This document shows, in pieces, positions 1 to 9,900 of a stretch of 64,000 nucleotides of DNA (its first letter is position 1; the number at the start of each line of letters is the position of its first letter). A program made the translations under genes and the position numbers. This DNA is from Ochromonas danica (taxonomy: Eukaryota; Sar; Chrysophyceae; Chromulinales; Chromulinaceae): the NCBI GenBank assembly GCA_015146655.1, contig VKHL01000055.1, forward strand, positions 62,001 to 126,000, given 5' to 3'. The notes beneath the pieces were generated by a model. It made no database searches and was not told where the DNA came from. It saw nothing but the letters and a program-made list of their open reading frames with translations.

Positions 1-353
1 ACCGCCTTGTTACAGAGAACTCGACAAAGGCGAATGATTCCTTCGCGCAAGAGAACTTTGTGTCCAGAAACATTTGTATCGTCCTGAAAACGGTTGCGTA
101 GATCTTGGATATGAGCGTCAAGGGCATCACTCAATGTGCGATTGGCCACAATTGCTTGTTGATTCAAATCCTTTTTAAAGCTAACATCAAATTGTTGATG
201 TTGACTTGTCTTAGATGGTTCGCCTTTCATATAGTCCACTCCAACATCAGAAAATTCTTGCAAACAACATTCAACTTCAAAATTCAAGGCTTGTTGGTGA
301 AGAAGAATGATGGCTTCTTCATCACTATGGGAAAATGTTCTCAGCTCATTGCT
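1..353 (-). CDS. partial exon of an unrecognised gene cut by the left window edge
   Basis: On the minus strand this stretch is open for all of its roughly 117 codons and has no start codon. It begins after a plausible 3' splice site (TTTGTAG just above position 353) and runs off the window. The predicted peptide starts SNELRTFSHSDEEAIILL and is rich in Glu, Gln, Asp and Leu (for example LSDALDAHIQDLRNRF), consistent with a helical or coiled-coil segment. I recognise no family. The upstream exon was not found with confidence; an ATG followed by a short open stretch lies near 545 on the minus strand, but no convincing donor follows it. The main support is the long open frame combined with the splice acceptor, so the call is moderate. 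Confidence 0.5.
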
Positions 354-617
354 CTACAAATTACACGACGAATCAGAATTAAGTTTAAAGCATACAACTC
401 TTTCAAATGAACATAATAACATAATATAATAAGGATAGGGATAATAACATTCAAGAAGAAATGTTCCCACATCGCAGCGTTTCCAGATCGATCTTTTGCT
501 GCTTAACGCCAACCATATAGCGTATCTGTCACTGCGCTAAGCTTCATGCCTTCGGCCCTTGATCCATAGAACTCGTTCTCAGGAGTCAACAGCGATGATC
601 AACAACAACAGCCCTGA

Positions 618-929
618 GTGGAGAAGCAAAGTGAATGTGGAGAAGCCCATCTGAATGTCCAGGTGGAGAAGCAAAGAGCCAGAGCCGTTCTCCAGCAAGT
701 TGGAAAACATAAAGCCAAAGAAGCAAAGAAATTGGCTGAAAAAGAAGAAGAGATGCGTCGCAAGCAATCGATGACGAAGAGCGAGCGCGACGAGGAGGCA
801 GCAGCAATCAAAGCTGCGAAGGATATCTGTCACACATCAAGTCACATATTAGCCAGGATACATGTTATTTGTCATTATATCTTTATAATATCTACGCGTT
901 CTTACCTTTCTTTGCCTTCATCCATGTGA
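618..929 (+). pseudogene. short coiled-coil-like open frame, probably a gene fragment
   Basis: This open frame has no ATG: it follows a TGA at 615-617 and opens on GTG. It encodes a charged Lys/Glu/Ala-rich segment (AKKLAEKEEEMRRKQ, then MTKSERDEEAAAIKAAKD) that would form a helix. The DNA holds a partly repeated element (GTGGAGAAGC) three times within 60 bp. A second frame, MINNNSPEWRSK, overlaps its beginning. With no start, no recognised domain and stops close by, it reads best as a leftover piece of a coding region or a chance frame. Confidence 0.2.
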
Positions 930-958
930 CAATGATCTGAACCATGTGCGATACTGGT

Positions 959-1027
959 GGAAGGTTCATGCAATCCATCGATTCGTGGACTCAGCTAATC
1001 TGAGTCCACGAATCGATGAACCTTCAC
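959..1027. repeat. long inverted repeat (hairpin) upstream of the first glycosyltransferase
   Basis: An 18-bp perfect stem, 977-994 with 1000-1017, encloses a 5-nt loop (995-999). The arm reads ATCGATTCGTGGACTCAG. Outside it the sequence GAAGGTTCAT on the left also recurs in inverted form on the right, with a 9-nt insertion in the left arm, so the whole is an imperfect inverted repeat of about 30 bp per arm. It lies in non-coding DNA about 300 bp before the glycosyltransferase start. It could be a remnant of a foldback or MITE-like element or a transcribed hairpin. Confidence 0.75.
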
Positions 1028-1124
1028 GGTAAAAATGACCAGTAATTGTGATATTTGGCGATGGTTCATGAGAATCAAGGCCTTCTTTGCTCAAAACGTC
1101 CCTTTCAGTGGAGACTCCCCGCGC

Positions 1125-1162
1125 AGAAACTCGCGACCTTTTGAGAAACTCGCGACCTTTTG
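1125..1162. repeat. tandem duplication, 2 x 19 bp
   Basis: The 19-bp unit AGAAACTCGCGACCTTTTG occurs twice head to tail (1125-1143 and 1144-1162) without mismatch. It lies between the 959-1027 hairpin and the 1186-1251 inverted repeat. Confidence 0.8.
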
Positions 1163-1185
1163 GGTTTCTCGAACACTTGAACCGG

Positions 1186-1251
1186 GCCTTTAACTTGTCA
1201 CCCAACACACCAGCTTTTCAATGTTTCACGTTTCAATGACAAGTTAAAGGC
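1186..1251. repeat. 15-bp perfect inverted repeat with a 36-bp spacer
   Basis: GCCTTTAACTTGTCA at 1186-1200 is repeated exactly in inverted orientation at 1237-1251. It ends about 75 bp before the glycosyltransferase start codon. It may be the ends of a very small non-autonomous element or a regulatory hairpin; no target-site duplication was recognised. Confidence 0.65.
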
Positions 1252-1326
1252 ATGGTTTTGCATCCTCTGGTTTGCTGGTGATGGTCACATGAATCAACTC
1301 GAGCTGTTGAGAGAAAGTCAAAAGAA

Positions 1327-2529
1327 ATGACAGTTTACCTTCTTACTCTAGCCTTGTTCTTTTTCACTATCGCATCCTCTTTACCTTGCTGTTCTACTGA
1401 GAAGATCTATGACCAAGTATGCCAAAGGCTCATGCTTCCAAATAGCCGTCAGAAACACTTGAGTCGGACTCCCGATATTTTCAACGCCACCTTTTATGCA
1501 AGCAAATATTCGAGCAATACATCATCAGTGGAAAGCGATGCAGGTATATTGAAGGAACATTTCACTTCCATAGGAATGAAAAGAGGTTATTTACCACATG
1601 ATGGAAAGAAGATTGTTAAAATCGTGGTTAATACAAGAAATGAATGGCCTTTAATTCGAGACTGGGTGTTGTATCATGGTGAAATGATCGGATTTGAGCA
1701 TCTTTACATTGTCGACAATAGTGATGAGGAAGAGGTTATCAATTTCCTGCATAAAGTGGCAGACAAGTTTGGTGTCAATGTCTTCTTTACGAAGTCTTTT
1801 CTGACGAGTGTTTACGAAGATGTGCATTGTATCTTTCGTGCATTGAAAGGAAAAAGTGATCTACTAATGAAGGTTGACTCAGATGAATTCTTGGTAGTGC
1901 ACACCACACCGAACAATAAACTCTCCGAAAATCGCAACATGGGTATTTCTTTAGATGTTGCAAAATATTTGGAAACATTGACTTTTGATGGGTGTCATTA
2001 TCGCACAGCAGATTTGCTTTGGGTACTTGGCGACAGTAATGTATGTGAAACTAAAAAGTCAATGGATAAGACCACCACATCTGTGGATGTGCTCACCAGA
2101 CTTTCACTGGCGTTTGGTGGATTTAAGCACTTCTTTTCTCCGTGGACCTTTGTTCGGAGTGATATAGGCTCTCATTTAGCTGAAAGTATCTTCAACTGTC
2201 GGCACATTACAAGTTTAACCTATGTACATTACCATTTCCGTTGTTATGACAATTTTATCCGGAATAGCATGAAAGGAGTGATATCGAGGGGATATTTGTT
2301 TGGAAATGAAAGCACTGAGATTGCTCGATCTAAGCTAGAGCCGTTATCAGTTGGTTGCCAGGTATCTAGCTGTCACAAGGTGCACGCAGTATACAGGCAT
2401 TTAAAGAATCCAGAAACTAGCAGAATAGAGTTTTATAAGGAGCTTGAATCTCATGCGTATATAAACTCTACCATCGTTCGTGATCAAGTTAGATTACTTA
2501 GAAACAAGTATTCTTCGTTCTTGATTTGA
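1327..2529 (+). CDS. secreted GT2/GT92-like glycosyltransferase (copy A)
   Basis: This single-exon gene encodes 400 residues. Residues 1-22 are a hydrophobic signal peptide or anchor (LLTLALFFFTIASS). The core resembles the Glyco_tranf_2_4/GT92-type family: VVNTRNEWPLIRDWVLYHG near residues 100-118, then FEHLYIVDNS near 123-132, then the DxD-type metal/nucleotide-sugar motif VDSDEF at 183-188. The C-terminal half has conserved Cys and His (CRHITSLTYVHYHFRC, CHKVHAVYRH). A paralogue at 14440-15702 shares the core and the C-terminal KVHAVY/KVHAYY and RDQ..LL..KYS motifs. It presumably adds a sugar to a secretory-pathway or surface glycan; donor and acceptor cannot be told from sequence. The first ATG was chosen because it opens the signal peptide and follows AAGAA. 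Confidence 0.8.
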   Translation: MTVYLLTLALFFFTIASSLPCCSTEKIYDQVCQRLMLPNSRQKHLSRTPDIFNATFYASKYSSNTSSVESDAGILKEHFTSIGMKRGYLPHDGKKIVKIVVNTRNEWPLIRDWVLYHGEMIGFEHLYIVDNSDEEEVINFLHKVADKFGVNVFFTKSFLTSVYEDVHCIFRALKGKSDLLMKVDSDEFLVVHTTPNNKLSENRNMGISLDVAKYLETLTFDGCHYRTADLLWVLGDSNVCETKKSMDKTTTSVDVLTRLSLAFGGFKHFFSPWTFVRSDIGSHLAESIFNCRHITSLTYVHYHFRCYDNFIRNSMKGVISRGYLFGNESTEIARSKLEPLSVGCQVSSCHKVHAVYRHLKNPETSRIEFYKELESHAYINSTIVRDQVRLLRNKYSSFLI

Positions 2530-2982
2530 AACGTGACTCGTTATTGATTTAAAATTGTCTTTAGTATATTCAGCACTGGTCCAAGGTTATGGCATGTCAA
2601 TATATATATGATATGACCTTCGATTTTGTGAGATACAACTAAAAGTAGACATTCTTTATTATTATTTAGCGTCGACAAAGACAAGTAGGCTTAAGTCAGC
2701 AGTATATCACTGAATAGGGAATTGTGTTTTGTACATATTCCTATCATCGTGTGATAATAGTCTGTTTATAGCAAAATTTAATCATTCAATCATTTTTGAT
2801 CAAGCCAACTTGCTTCCCATGTTGTAATTGGTTCTGTTGGAATTCCCACCTCCTGCTTCTTCCTCTGCCTGCTCCTCGCGTTTCTGACTCAGATCCTCCC
2901 GACAGAAGTCTCCGTCAGAAGAGCTGATCGGAGAAAGGTCGTCATAGGGAGAACTAAGATGATTATTAATGCGTTCAAACTC
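2530..2982. other. intergenic, AT-rich
   Basis: This 450-bp stretch lies between the convergent glycosyltransferase and the RGS/receiver relic. The right end (about 2810-2982), read on the minus strand, carries a short charged frame (SQKREEQAEEEAGGG) that could be the out-of-frame 3' continuation of the relic. I see nothing else. Confidence 0.4.
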
Positions 2983-4115
2983 TCAAAAGAGAAGAACTGT
3001 TTCGAAGCCGTCCATGACAGGCATGTTGATATATATCAACACCACATCATAAGGCCGTGACTTCATCAATTGTAGCGTCACCTGTACGTTATGTGCTCTC
3101 TCCATATGATGCTCATCTTTCTCTAAAGTAAGACCAGTGAGTTTGAGGGTCACCAGAGAATCGTCGACAATCAATATATCGGGGTAGGTGTCTGAGCATC
3201 TGGCGAGATTGGTTGATATCAGGCGGCCAGTAATGTTTGCACTGTTCACACTCAGTGCATCATTGCCGCTTTCTTTCATATTAGGTGTGGAAGACTGGCC
3301 ATGTGGAGTCAGAGTTCCAACTGATCGACCGCTGTTAGCATTCGTGGCGCCAGTCGACTTGGGCGACGTGCGATAGACACGCGACTGCTTCTCGTGCATC
3401 TTCTCTTGCTCCAGCAGATTGTCATGTCATGCTTTGGAGAGTGAAGAAATGATTCAAAAGGACCTACAAGGCGAGCAAGGATCTCATTTTCCGCGATGGG
3501 CAAGTACTTCATGATGAGCGAGTCGGGCGCGTTGGCAACTTCCCCAGGCAATCCCAAATTAAATATTCATTGTTTTCTGGCTTTTGTCCAAGTACTTTAA
3601 CATTCTCACAAATGACCTTGTAGCGCCAGATCAGCGCGACAGTGCGAGAAATCATTTGATCTTCCTCCAACTTTTTGATTTCTTCCATGTCCCGAAAGCA
3701 CATAATGAAGGGAGCGAAGCCTGCAGCAAAACAAGGGAAACAACGCTTTCAGAAACAAAGTAGTGGTCGGAGGAGAAAAGAAAGCAGCAGAAATAATAAT
3801 ACCTTCTGTCTCCAGGAACTTTTGGAAAGCTGCTCGGAGCGGCTGAGCATTTTTATTGCCCCCACTTTGGACCGAAATGAGCGGGAATCGTCTTGAATGC
3901 CACTAGATTTGACGGGCAGCAGATGATGAAGCTTGGCATTTATGTTGGCTTCCACATCAGTATTGTTGATTTTCTTGCCAAACACAACCCATTTTCTTGC
4001 TATGAATGCCGTCTACTGAAAAAATCAATGAATGAACATACTTTTTCCAATACCAGAAATGAGGCAAGAAGCACCAAGGAGGACGAAGGGAATGGTGACC
4101 AATTAGTATAAGCGA
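2983..4115 (-). pseudogene. broken gene for an RGS-like plus response-regulator receiver protein
   Basis: Read on the minus strand, an RGS-like domain is spread over two exons. PLRAAFQKFLETEG lies before an 82-nt GT-AG intron (3721-3802). FAPFIMCFRDMEEIKK follows, and later AENEILARL.GPFESFLHSP, as in RGS helices. It is followed by a Ser/Thr-rich linker and a CheY-type receiver domain (PDILIVDDSLVTLKL, then NMPVMDGFE). At least two frame changes interrupt it. One is near 3557. The other falls at a 5-bp direct duplication (CATGACATGAC, read on the minus strand, near 3421-3431). The expected phospho-acceptor Asp is Tyr (codon 3031-3033, LIYINMP), and the receiver stops right after MDGFE, so about half of it is missing. 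Upstream (about 3893-4115) a hydrophobic frame (SSSLVLLASFLVLEK) may be a membrane segment. A 7TM-RGS-receiver parent gene is an inference. Confidence 0.6.
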
Positions 4116-4677
4116 GCAGGCATTTGACGAGGAATATTATGATAATAAAGGAAATCAATCCTGCAGATAATGACAGACAGTTAAGTTAAGAAACATTGCA
4201 AGTTGAGAAACGCGTTTCTCTTTCTCTTATGGCCACCACAACCATGACTTTGCCTAATAGCATTGCTCTATTCTTGTTAGATCCAAACGATGGCATTGAG
4301 ACTAAGAAGGAGATTGGATGAGACACTGGCCTTGTCGGTGGTGATGGATGAGAGAGACTGTAGGATAATGACTGCAGATGTGTTCTAACACGAACTCAGT
4401 GAAGAATACAGCCTTGACAACTTTGATCTCTCGCCCTAGACTATCGCTGTGATGTTGTTGATGCCAACTACTGTACTGTAGGTCCTAATTAGTGGCAGTC
4501 ACTCACTTCCTTCATCATGCATGGTCCAATAACGTCGTGGAGTGACTGTATCCAACCGCCATGAGTACTACAGGTAGTCTACTTATAACATTGGTACAAG
4601 CAAACCCTCTTACACACATTGAAATTAGTTCACAACAAGACACACAACAACTGACCAAGACAAAAGGGGATGTCACG
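4116..4677. other. intergenic
   Basis: This region lies between the RGS/receiver relic and the 3' end of the ABC transporter. No supported gene was seen; short open frames on both strands lack recognisable content. It probably contains the transporter's 3' UTR. Confidence 0.4.
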
Positions 4678-7600
4678 TCATTTCCTGCCCTGAGATTGTC
4701 TGAGGAAGAGTTGACGGTATATGCCATCCTCCTTAGCCATGAGCTCTTCGTGGGGTCCTACCTCCTTGATCTCTCCCTGGTCGATGACGACAATACGATC
4801 GGCATTGACAATGGTGCTCAAGCGATGCGCCACGATGATAACGGTGGGACGCGTCTGGATTAGACCACATGGGGGAGAGCTGTTCTCTTGTCGCTGTGTA
4901 AGCTCATCGATGGACTGTTGGATGAGGCTCTCAGACTGTGCATCCAAAGCACTTGTAGCTTCGTCGAGAAGGAGAATCTTAGGTCGCTTGAGCATCGCCC
5001 GTGCCAGAGCAATACGTTGCTTCTGTCCGCCAGAGATCATGTAACCTGACCCCATCGTACTCACCGTGGTCTGATATCCATCGGAGAAGTCTGTTATAAA
5101 AGAGTGTGCATGAGCAAACTTGGCAACTTCAATCAGATCAGCTGAAACACCATCGCTGGATTGTTGCTTCGCATCTTCGACATCATGTTCCTGCTCTTGC
5201 TCTTGTGGTATTGGTTTATGGTATTGGTTCTTGTGGGTCATCCAATTCCAACAAGAGGTAGTGGACTGTCGCTGTTGCTGACGAGCCTGGAGCCAGGCTG
5301 CAGAGGAAGGAAGCAAAGCAGAGAAGTTCTTCTCATAGCGGCCATAGTTCAGATTGTCTTCCACGGTGCCAGAGAAGAGAACTGGTTCTTGACCAACATA
5401 ACCGATCTGAGAACGTAGATAGCGGACATTGAGGTTTTTAATGTCCCAATCGTCGATGACAATGCTTCCTTCATCAGGGTCATAGAAGCGCAGTAGCAGA
5501 TTGATGATAGTGCTCTTGCCTGATCCTGATGGCCCAACAAAGGCTATGACTTCTCCTGGAGCGATGGTGAGATTATAACCTTTGCAGACAGGGATATCTG
5601 GACGAGAGGGATAGTGGAAGGAGAGATTGCGAAGTTCGATCTTGCCTTGCAATTCTTGGAGTTGGTTTGGTTCAATAGCACTCACATCACAAGCACTTGG
5701 TTCTTGTTTGTCACGCAAAAGAACCAATCCCTTTTGAGAGGACAAGCCGTCAATAGTGGAACTATTCGCAGAATCGATGGCTTCAAAGACACGTTTGGCT
5801 GACTCAACGCCCTTCACCTGGTCTCCCATATCACTCAATGCTTGACCAAGACCTGAGGCACCGAGCATGAGGGTCATGAAAGCACCCATCATATCTTCAA
5901 AAGTGATGGAACCATCCTTAATGAAGCGTGATCCAGCCCAAAAGAGTAATGCATAAGTTAGAAAACGACTTGCATAGGATGCACCGAATCCTATTCCTGC
6001 GATAATACAGCGACCAATTCTCTTCTCCATGATCCGTTCAGTCAATTGGGCATAATGAGTTGCTACTTTACGCTGCATAGAAAATGCAGTCACGGTGCGC
6101 ATGTTGACGAAGGCGACACCCAGGACAGCACTATGACTACCAGCCATAACAGAGCCCTCTGGTGTGCTGTTAGATATCCCTTGATATTGTTGACTGGTGT
6201 CTTTCTTGGATTTCTCTTGAGCATTTTCATCTTTCTGGGGTGGTCCAGTCTTCTTCTTCTCCTTCTCAGAGACCTCTGTTTTCTCATCGTCTTCGTAGTC
6301 ATACCTGTAGTTTGCCAAAAGAAGCAATAGATAGTATAATGAGTTGTGTGTACTACCATATATTGGATATGAAGAGAAGACAACTTACTGCATTCCTCTC
6401 ATGGCAGACATTTGAACGACACCAGCTGCAATAGTCAATGGGAAGGAAGCGAGGACGATGAAGGCAATCTGCCAGGACGAGCTAAAGCCTAAGCCTAAAG
6501 CTACCAACAAGGTACACATGGCCTGCAACTGTCGTGCAAAGCTCTCACCAAGAGCCTTGGAAATGAGTCTTGTCTCATCAGATAATTGGGCTGTGAGTGT
6601 CCCAACAGAATGTTCTGGTTGGTCGAAGAAAGCGATTGAATGGTGGAAGAATGACTCAAACAACGTTGATCGCATCTCCATCGCTACATGCTCACCCACG
6701 GCAATCACTCCATAATACATGGACACTGAGCTGATGAAAGCAACGCCTGAGAGCATAATGTAGAGGAAAGCATAGAGACGAGCTCGATCTTCTACTTCAT
6801 TTGGATCAGACAGATAGAATGAAGCCTGAGTCTTGGACAGCATGTATCCCCAGCCTATATCATCACATTAATCAGTCACAATGATTAGTATGAGTAAATA
6901 GTGTATGGGATGATGAGAGAGATTGCTTACATGGGAAGAGGGCACCAAAGAAGAGTGCACCAAGTAGTCCCACTGTTGCATAGCCTGGATATTGAGCTAC
7001 CAAAGCCAAGACTCGTCGAGTGAGACGGCGCTTCTCATCTTTAGAAATAACGGTACTTGCTTCTTGTCCACCTTGTTGGGGAGGCTTCTTCGGGGGTGGT
7101 GAAGGTTCCTTGGAAGTACCATCTTCTAGCTGGTGATTCTCTTCCCTTCCTTCGAGTACTGGCTCAGATATCTCTGGTACAGGAGTAGAATCCGCTAAAG
7201 CGGCTGGCGAAGTTTCGGTATGCTCATTCCCCTCACCAGACAGCATCTGCAAACGAACGAGATCTGCATAGACACCATCTGGTATTTGAATGAGGTCAGT
7301 GTGCCGACCTTGCTCCACTATGCGACCATCTCTCAATACGCAGATACGATCAGCATTGACAATCGTACTCAATCGATGAGCAATAATGATTGTTGTTTGA
7401 GTCTTAGAACGACTGAGTCGGTCGATGCTAGCTTGTACCACCTTCTCAGAGTTGATGTCCAGGGCTGATGTCGCTTCGTCAAGTAATAAAATAGCAGGCC
7501 TTTTGATAAGAGCACGAGCAATGGCAATGCGCTGTTTCTGACCTCCAGACAAGGAAGATCCACTTCCTCCAACATCTGTTTGATAGCCTTGGGGAAAGGA

Positions 7601-9295
7601 CATGATGAAGTCGTGGGCATTGGCTGCCTTGGCAGCTTCTTCAATATGACTTACTAAATGGCCTTCCGACATGGATTCCCGCTCTTGAGGATCGAGTCCA
7701 TATGCAATATTGTCTCCGATCGTCCCAGCAAATAAAACTGGCTCCTGGCCTACATATCCAATCAATGAACGCAGATATTTGATATTCAAAGAACGTAAAT
7801 CATGGCCATCAAGTGTGATATTTCCATCAATAGGATCATAGAAACGAAGCAGCAGGTTGATGATTGTACTTTTCCCACAGCCAGAAGAGCCAACAAGAGC
7901 CACAGTCTCACCATGTGGGATATCAAGAGACATTCGATCGCAAACCATGATGTCAGGACGTGAAGGGTAAGCGAAAGAAATCTCTCTGAGAGCAATAGCT
8001 CCATTAAGGGGTTTCTGAGGGATAAGTCCATCTTCACTGAAGCCATCAATGAGAGGTTTCCTCTCCAAGAGGTCGAAGATCATAGCAATAGAAGATTGTG
8101 AACTAACAAAAGCTGTCAAAGGTGGAGCCACTTGTCCAAGAGCCATAGAGCCCATGATAACACAGAAGAAGACTGACATCACTGTTCCTCCCGTAATACA
8201 ATCGTTCCCCGAGCAGTCATGCTCCATATCATGGGCAACCAAGCGAGCTCCATACCAGAAGCCTAGTGCATAAGTAAGAAAGGCCACACCTAGGACGGCT
8301 CCATTTCCCAGACCCACGTTTGCACCTTTTAACACACCAACCCTCAAGGCTTCCATAATGAACTGTCGATATTTAGTAACAAAAGTTGGCTGTAAGTTGA
8401 ATGCATTAACAGTGCGGACTGATTCTAGTGCTTCCTGTGCCACAGCTCCTGCTTGAGCATACTGTTCGAATGCTTGATGAGTAGCAGCTGTGACAGTCTA
8501 AACATAAAACAAGCATGGCATCACAAACAGTAATTAGTCACGACATATAATGGGACGATGACAGCAGAGGGAGAAGGAAAGACTTGCCTTGACCATGTAT
8601 GTTGCTGCTAAGGCTAAGCAAGGAATGCAAGCTAAAAGAACCAGAGTGAGTTCCCAACAAAGGTAGAAGGCTACCACTAGGGAACCAATCACTTGCATGC
8701 TGTTCTGTATGAGGTCTCCAATCTTCCTGCCCATGCCATCTTGCACTTCTCCAATAATGTCTGACACCTTCGTATTTAATTGTCCCGCACCAATGGTATC
8801 AAACCATCCAATCTCTTGGGATAGTAGTGCATTGACGTAGCGCTCACGGAAGCGTTGGGTTTGGCGTTCACCAGTAGCAGTCCAACAATAGACTTGCAGG
8901 TAGCCAGCAAGCATGCTAACTACACCAATAATCACATAGGCAATGCATAGAATATCTACTTTGTCGGCGAAGCTATCAGGGTTCTTGTTGAGAGCATCAA
9001 GCATCTGCCCAAGTATGGCGTTTGTGACAGGCATGGTGCAGCCCACAGCCAAGGCACCAACTGTGCCCACAAACATGAGAAGGAAGTCGTAGTGATCTGC
9101 ATTGCTGAAAGTCTACCATAGTTGTGGTATGATAGGAAAGTGTGAGTGAAAGAGAGAAGTTGAGAACCTCATCATTGTTCTCACCTGACTGTACGAAGCA
9201 CGCTTGGTTTTTCCCTTCTCATCATTGGGTGAGTTGGGCAAGACGTTGTCTGGTTTCCCTTCTAGAGAAGGGCTCTTCTTAAGAGTAGAAGTCAT
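4678..9295 (-). CDS. full-length ABC transporter, ABCB/P-glycoprotein type
   Basis: Five exons (9295-9185, 9112-8588, 8497-6931, 6854-6389, 6304-4678) give 1,431 residues. The architecture is TMD-NBD-TMD-NBD, the usual layout of a multidrug-type exporter in plasma or organelle membranes. NBD1: Walker A GSSGCGKST near 415-423, signature LSGGQ near 528-532, Walker B ILLLDEATSALD near 548. NBD2: Walker A GPSGSGKST near 1147-1155, signature MISGGQ near 1313-1317, Walker B ILLLDEATSALD. Oddities: NBD2 has an extra Gln-rich segment of about 60 residues (1213-1277) between the Q-loop (YVGQEPVLFSG) and the signature, and a charged insertion (EKEKKKTGPPQKDENAQEKS) lies in TMD2. Intron 2 (8587-8498) uses a GC donor (AAG/GCAAGT). 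The first ATG gives a 37-residue polar N-terminus before TMD1. Substrate unknown. Confidence 0.93.
8498..8587 (-). other. GC-AG intron in the ABC transporter gene
   Basis: The exon 2 end reads GTCAAG followed by GCAAGTC, the classical strong GC donor. The 90-nt intron ends in TTTAG, and exon 3 starts ACTGTCACAGC. Joining at this site keeps the frame (MVK|TVTAATHQ) and the alignment expected for P-glycoprotein. The only nearby GT (ATG|GTCAAG) is a poor match. Confidence 0.7.
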
Positions 9296-9900
9296 TTCTT
9301 ACTGAGGATTACTTATCAATGGAAGGTAATCAATTGTGGTAATGGTAATAGAGGTCACTTCATCTCACAACAGACATCAAGGTTGGAGCGATTGGGACTT
9401 TTCCTCCAGGTTGGACTTATAACTCTGTAATGTAGAGTATTGAGTGAGTCACTACAGCACTTTGTCTTGGCATGGTGCCGCCAAGACAAAGTGCCGTAGT
9501 GACTCACTCGATAAGCGATAAAAACGCGGTAAAAAAACGACTGCATTTTCCTGTTTTCACGTTTGTGTTCACAACTCAGCAGCACATACCCAGGGATACT
9601 AGTAGCAGGAATAGTAGTATTTTATTATGCTTATGCCCTTTACAGATTCGTACGTTGCCGTAGATGAGAATATCCAGATAGAGTTATTCTCATCAGTGAA
9701 GATGAACCCTCACTCATTGTATGCTTGGTTGGGGTGTCCTACTGTAGCAGGTAATTACTTAAAGTTCCATAGTCCCAACACTTCACATTTGCTTTACAGT
9801 CTAAGTTGCTCACAGCGAACGAGGGGTATAGTTTGCGATATCTGCATTAGATTTAATGTTAATTTGGGATAAGATAACATCCCATCGTAGGTCTAGCAAA
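9296..9900. other. intergenic region holding the ABC gene promoter
   Basis: This region separates the ABC transporter start (9295, minus) from the AIP1 stop (9901, minus), so it should hold the AIP1 3' UTR and the ABC promoter. It contains the strong hairpin at 9442-9509. Open frames here (for example 9627-9872) show no recognisable protein. Confidence 0.5.
9442..9509. repeat. 30-bp inverted repeat with 8-nt loop upstream of the ABC transporter
   Basis: The arms 9442-9471 and 9480-9509 match at 29 of 30 positions (GAGTGAGTCACTAC... against its complement, with a single A/G difference). They are separated by ATGGTGCC. Pairing extends three more bases after one further mismatch. It lies 147-214 bp upstream of the ABC start codon. 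It could be a foldback-type element, a source of small RNA, or a regulatory cruciform; the TGAGTCA-like core in each arm resembles an AP-1/bZIP site. Confidence 0.8.

Noticed and set aside
579-833. Leu/Phe-rich minus-strand frame looking like membrane segments
   Set aside because: Mirror of the Lys/Glu-rich plus-strand fragment; hydrophobicity is a strand artefact.
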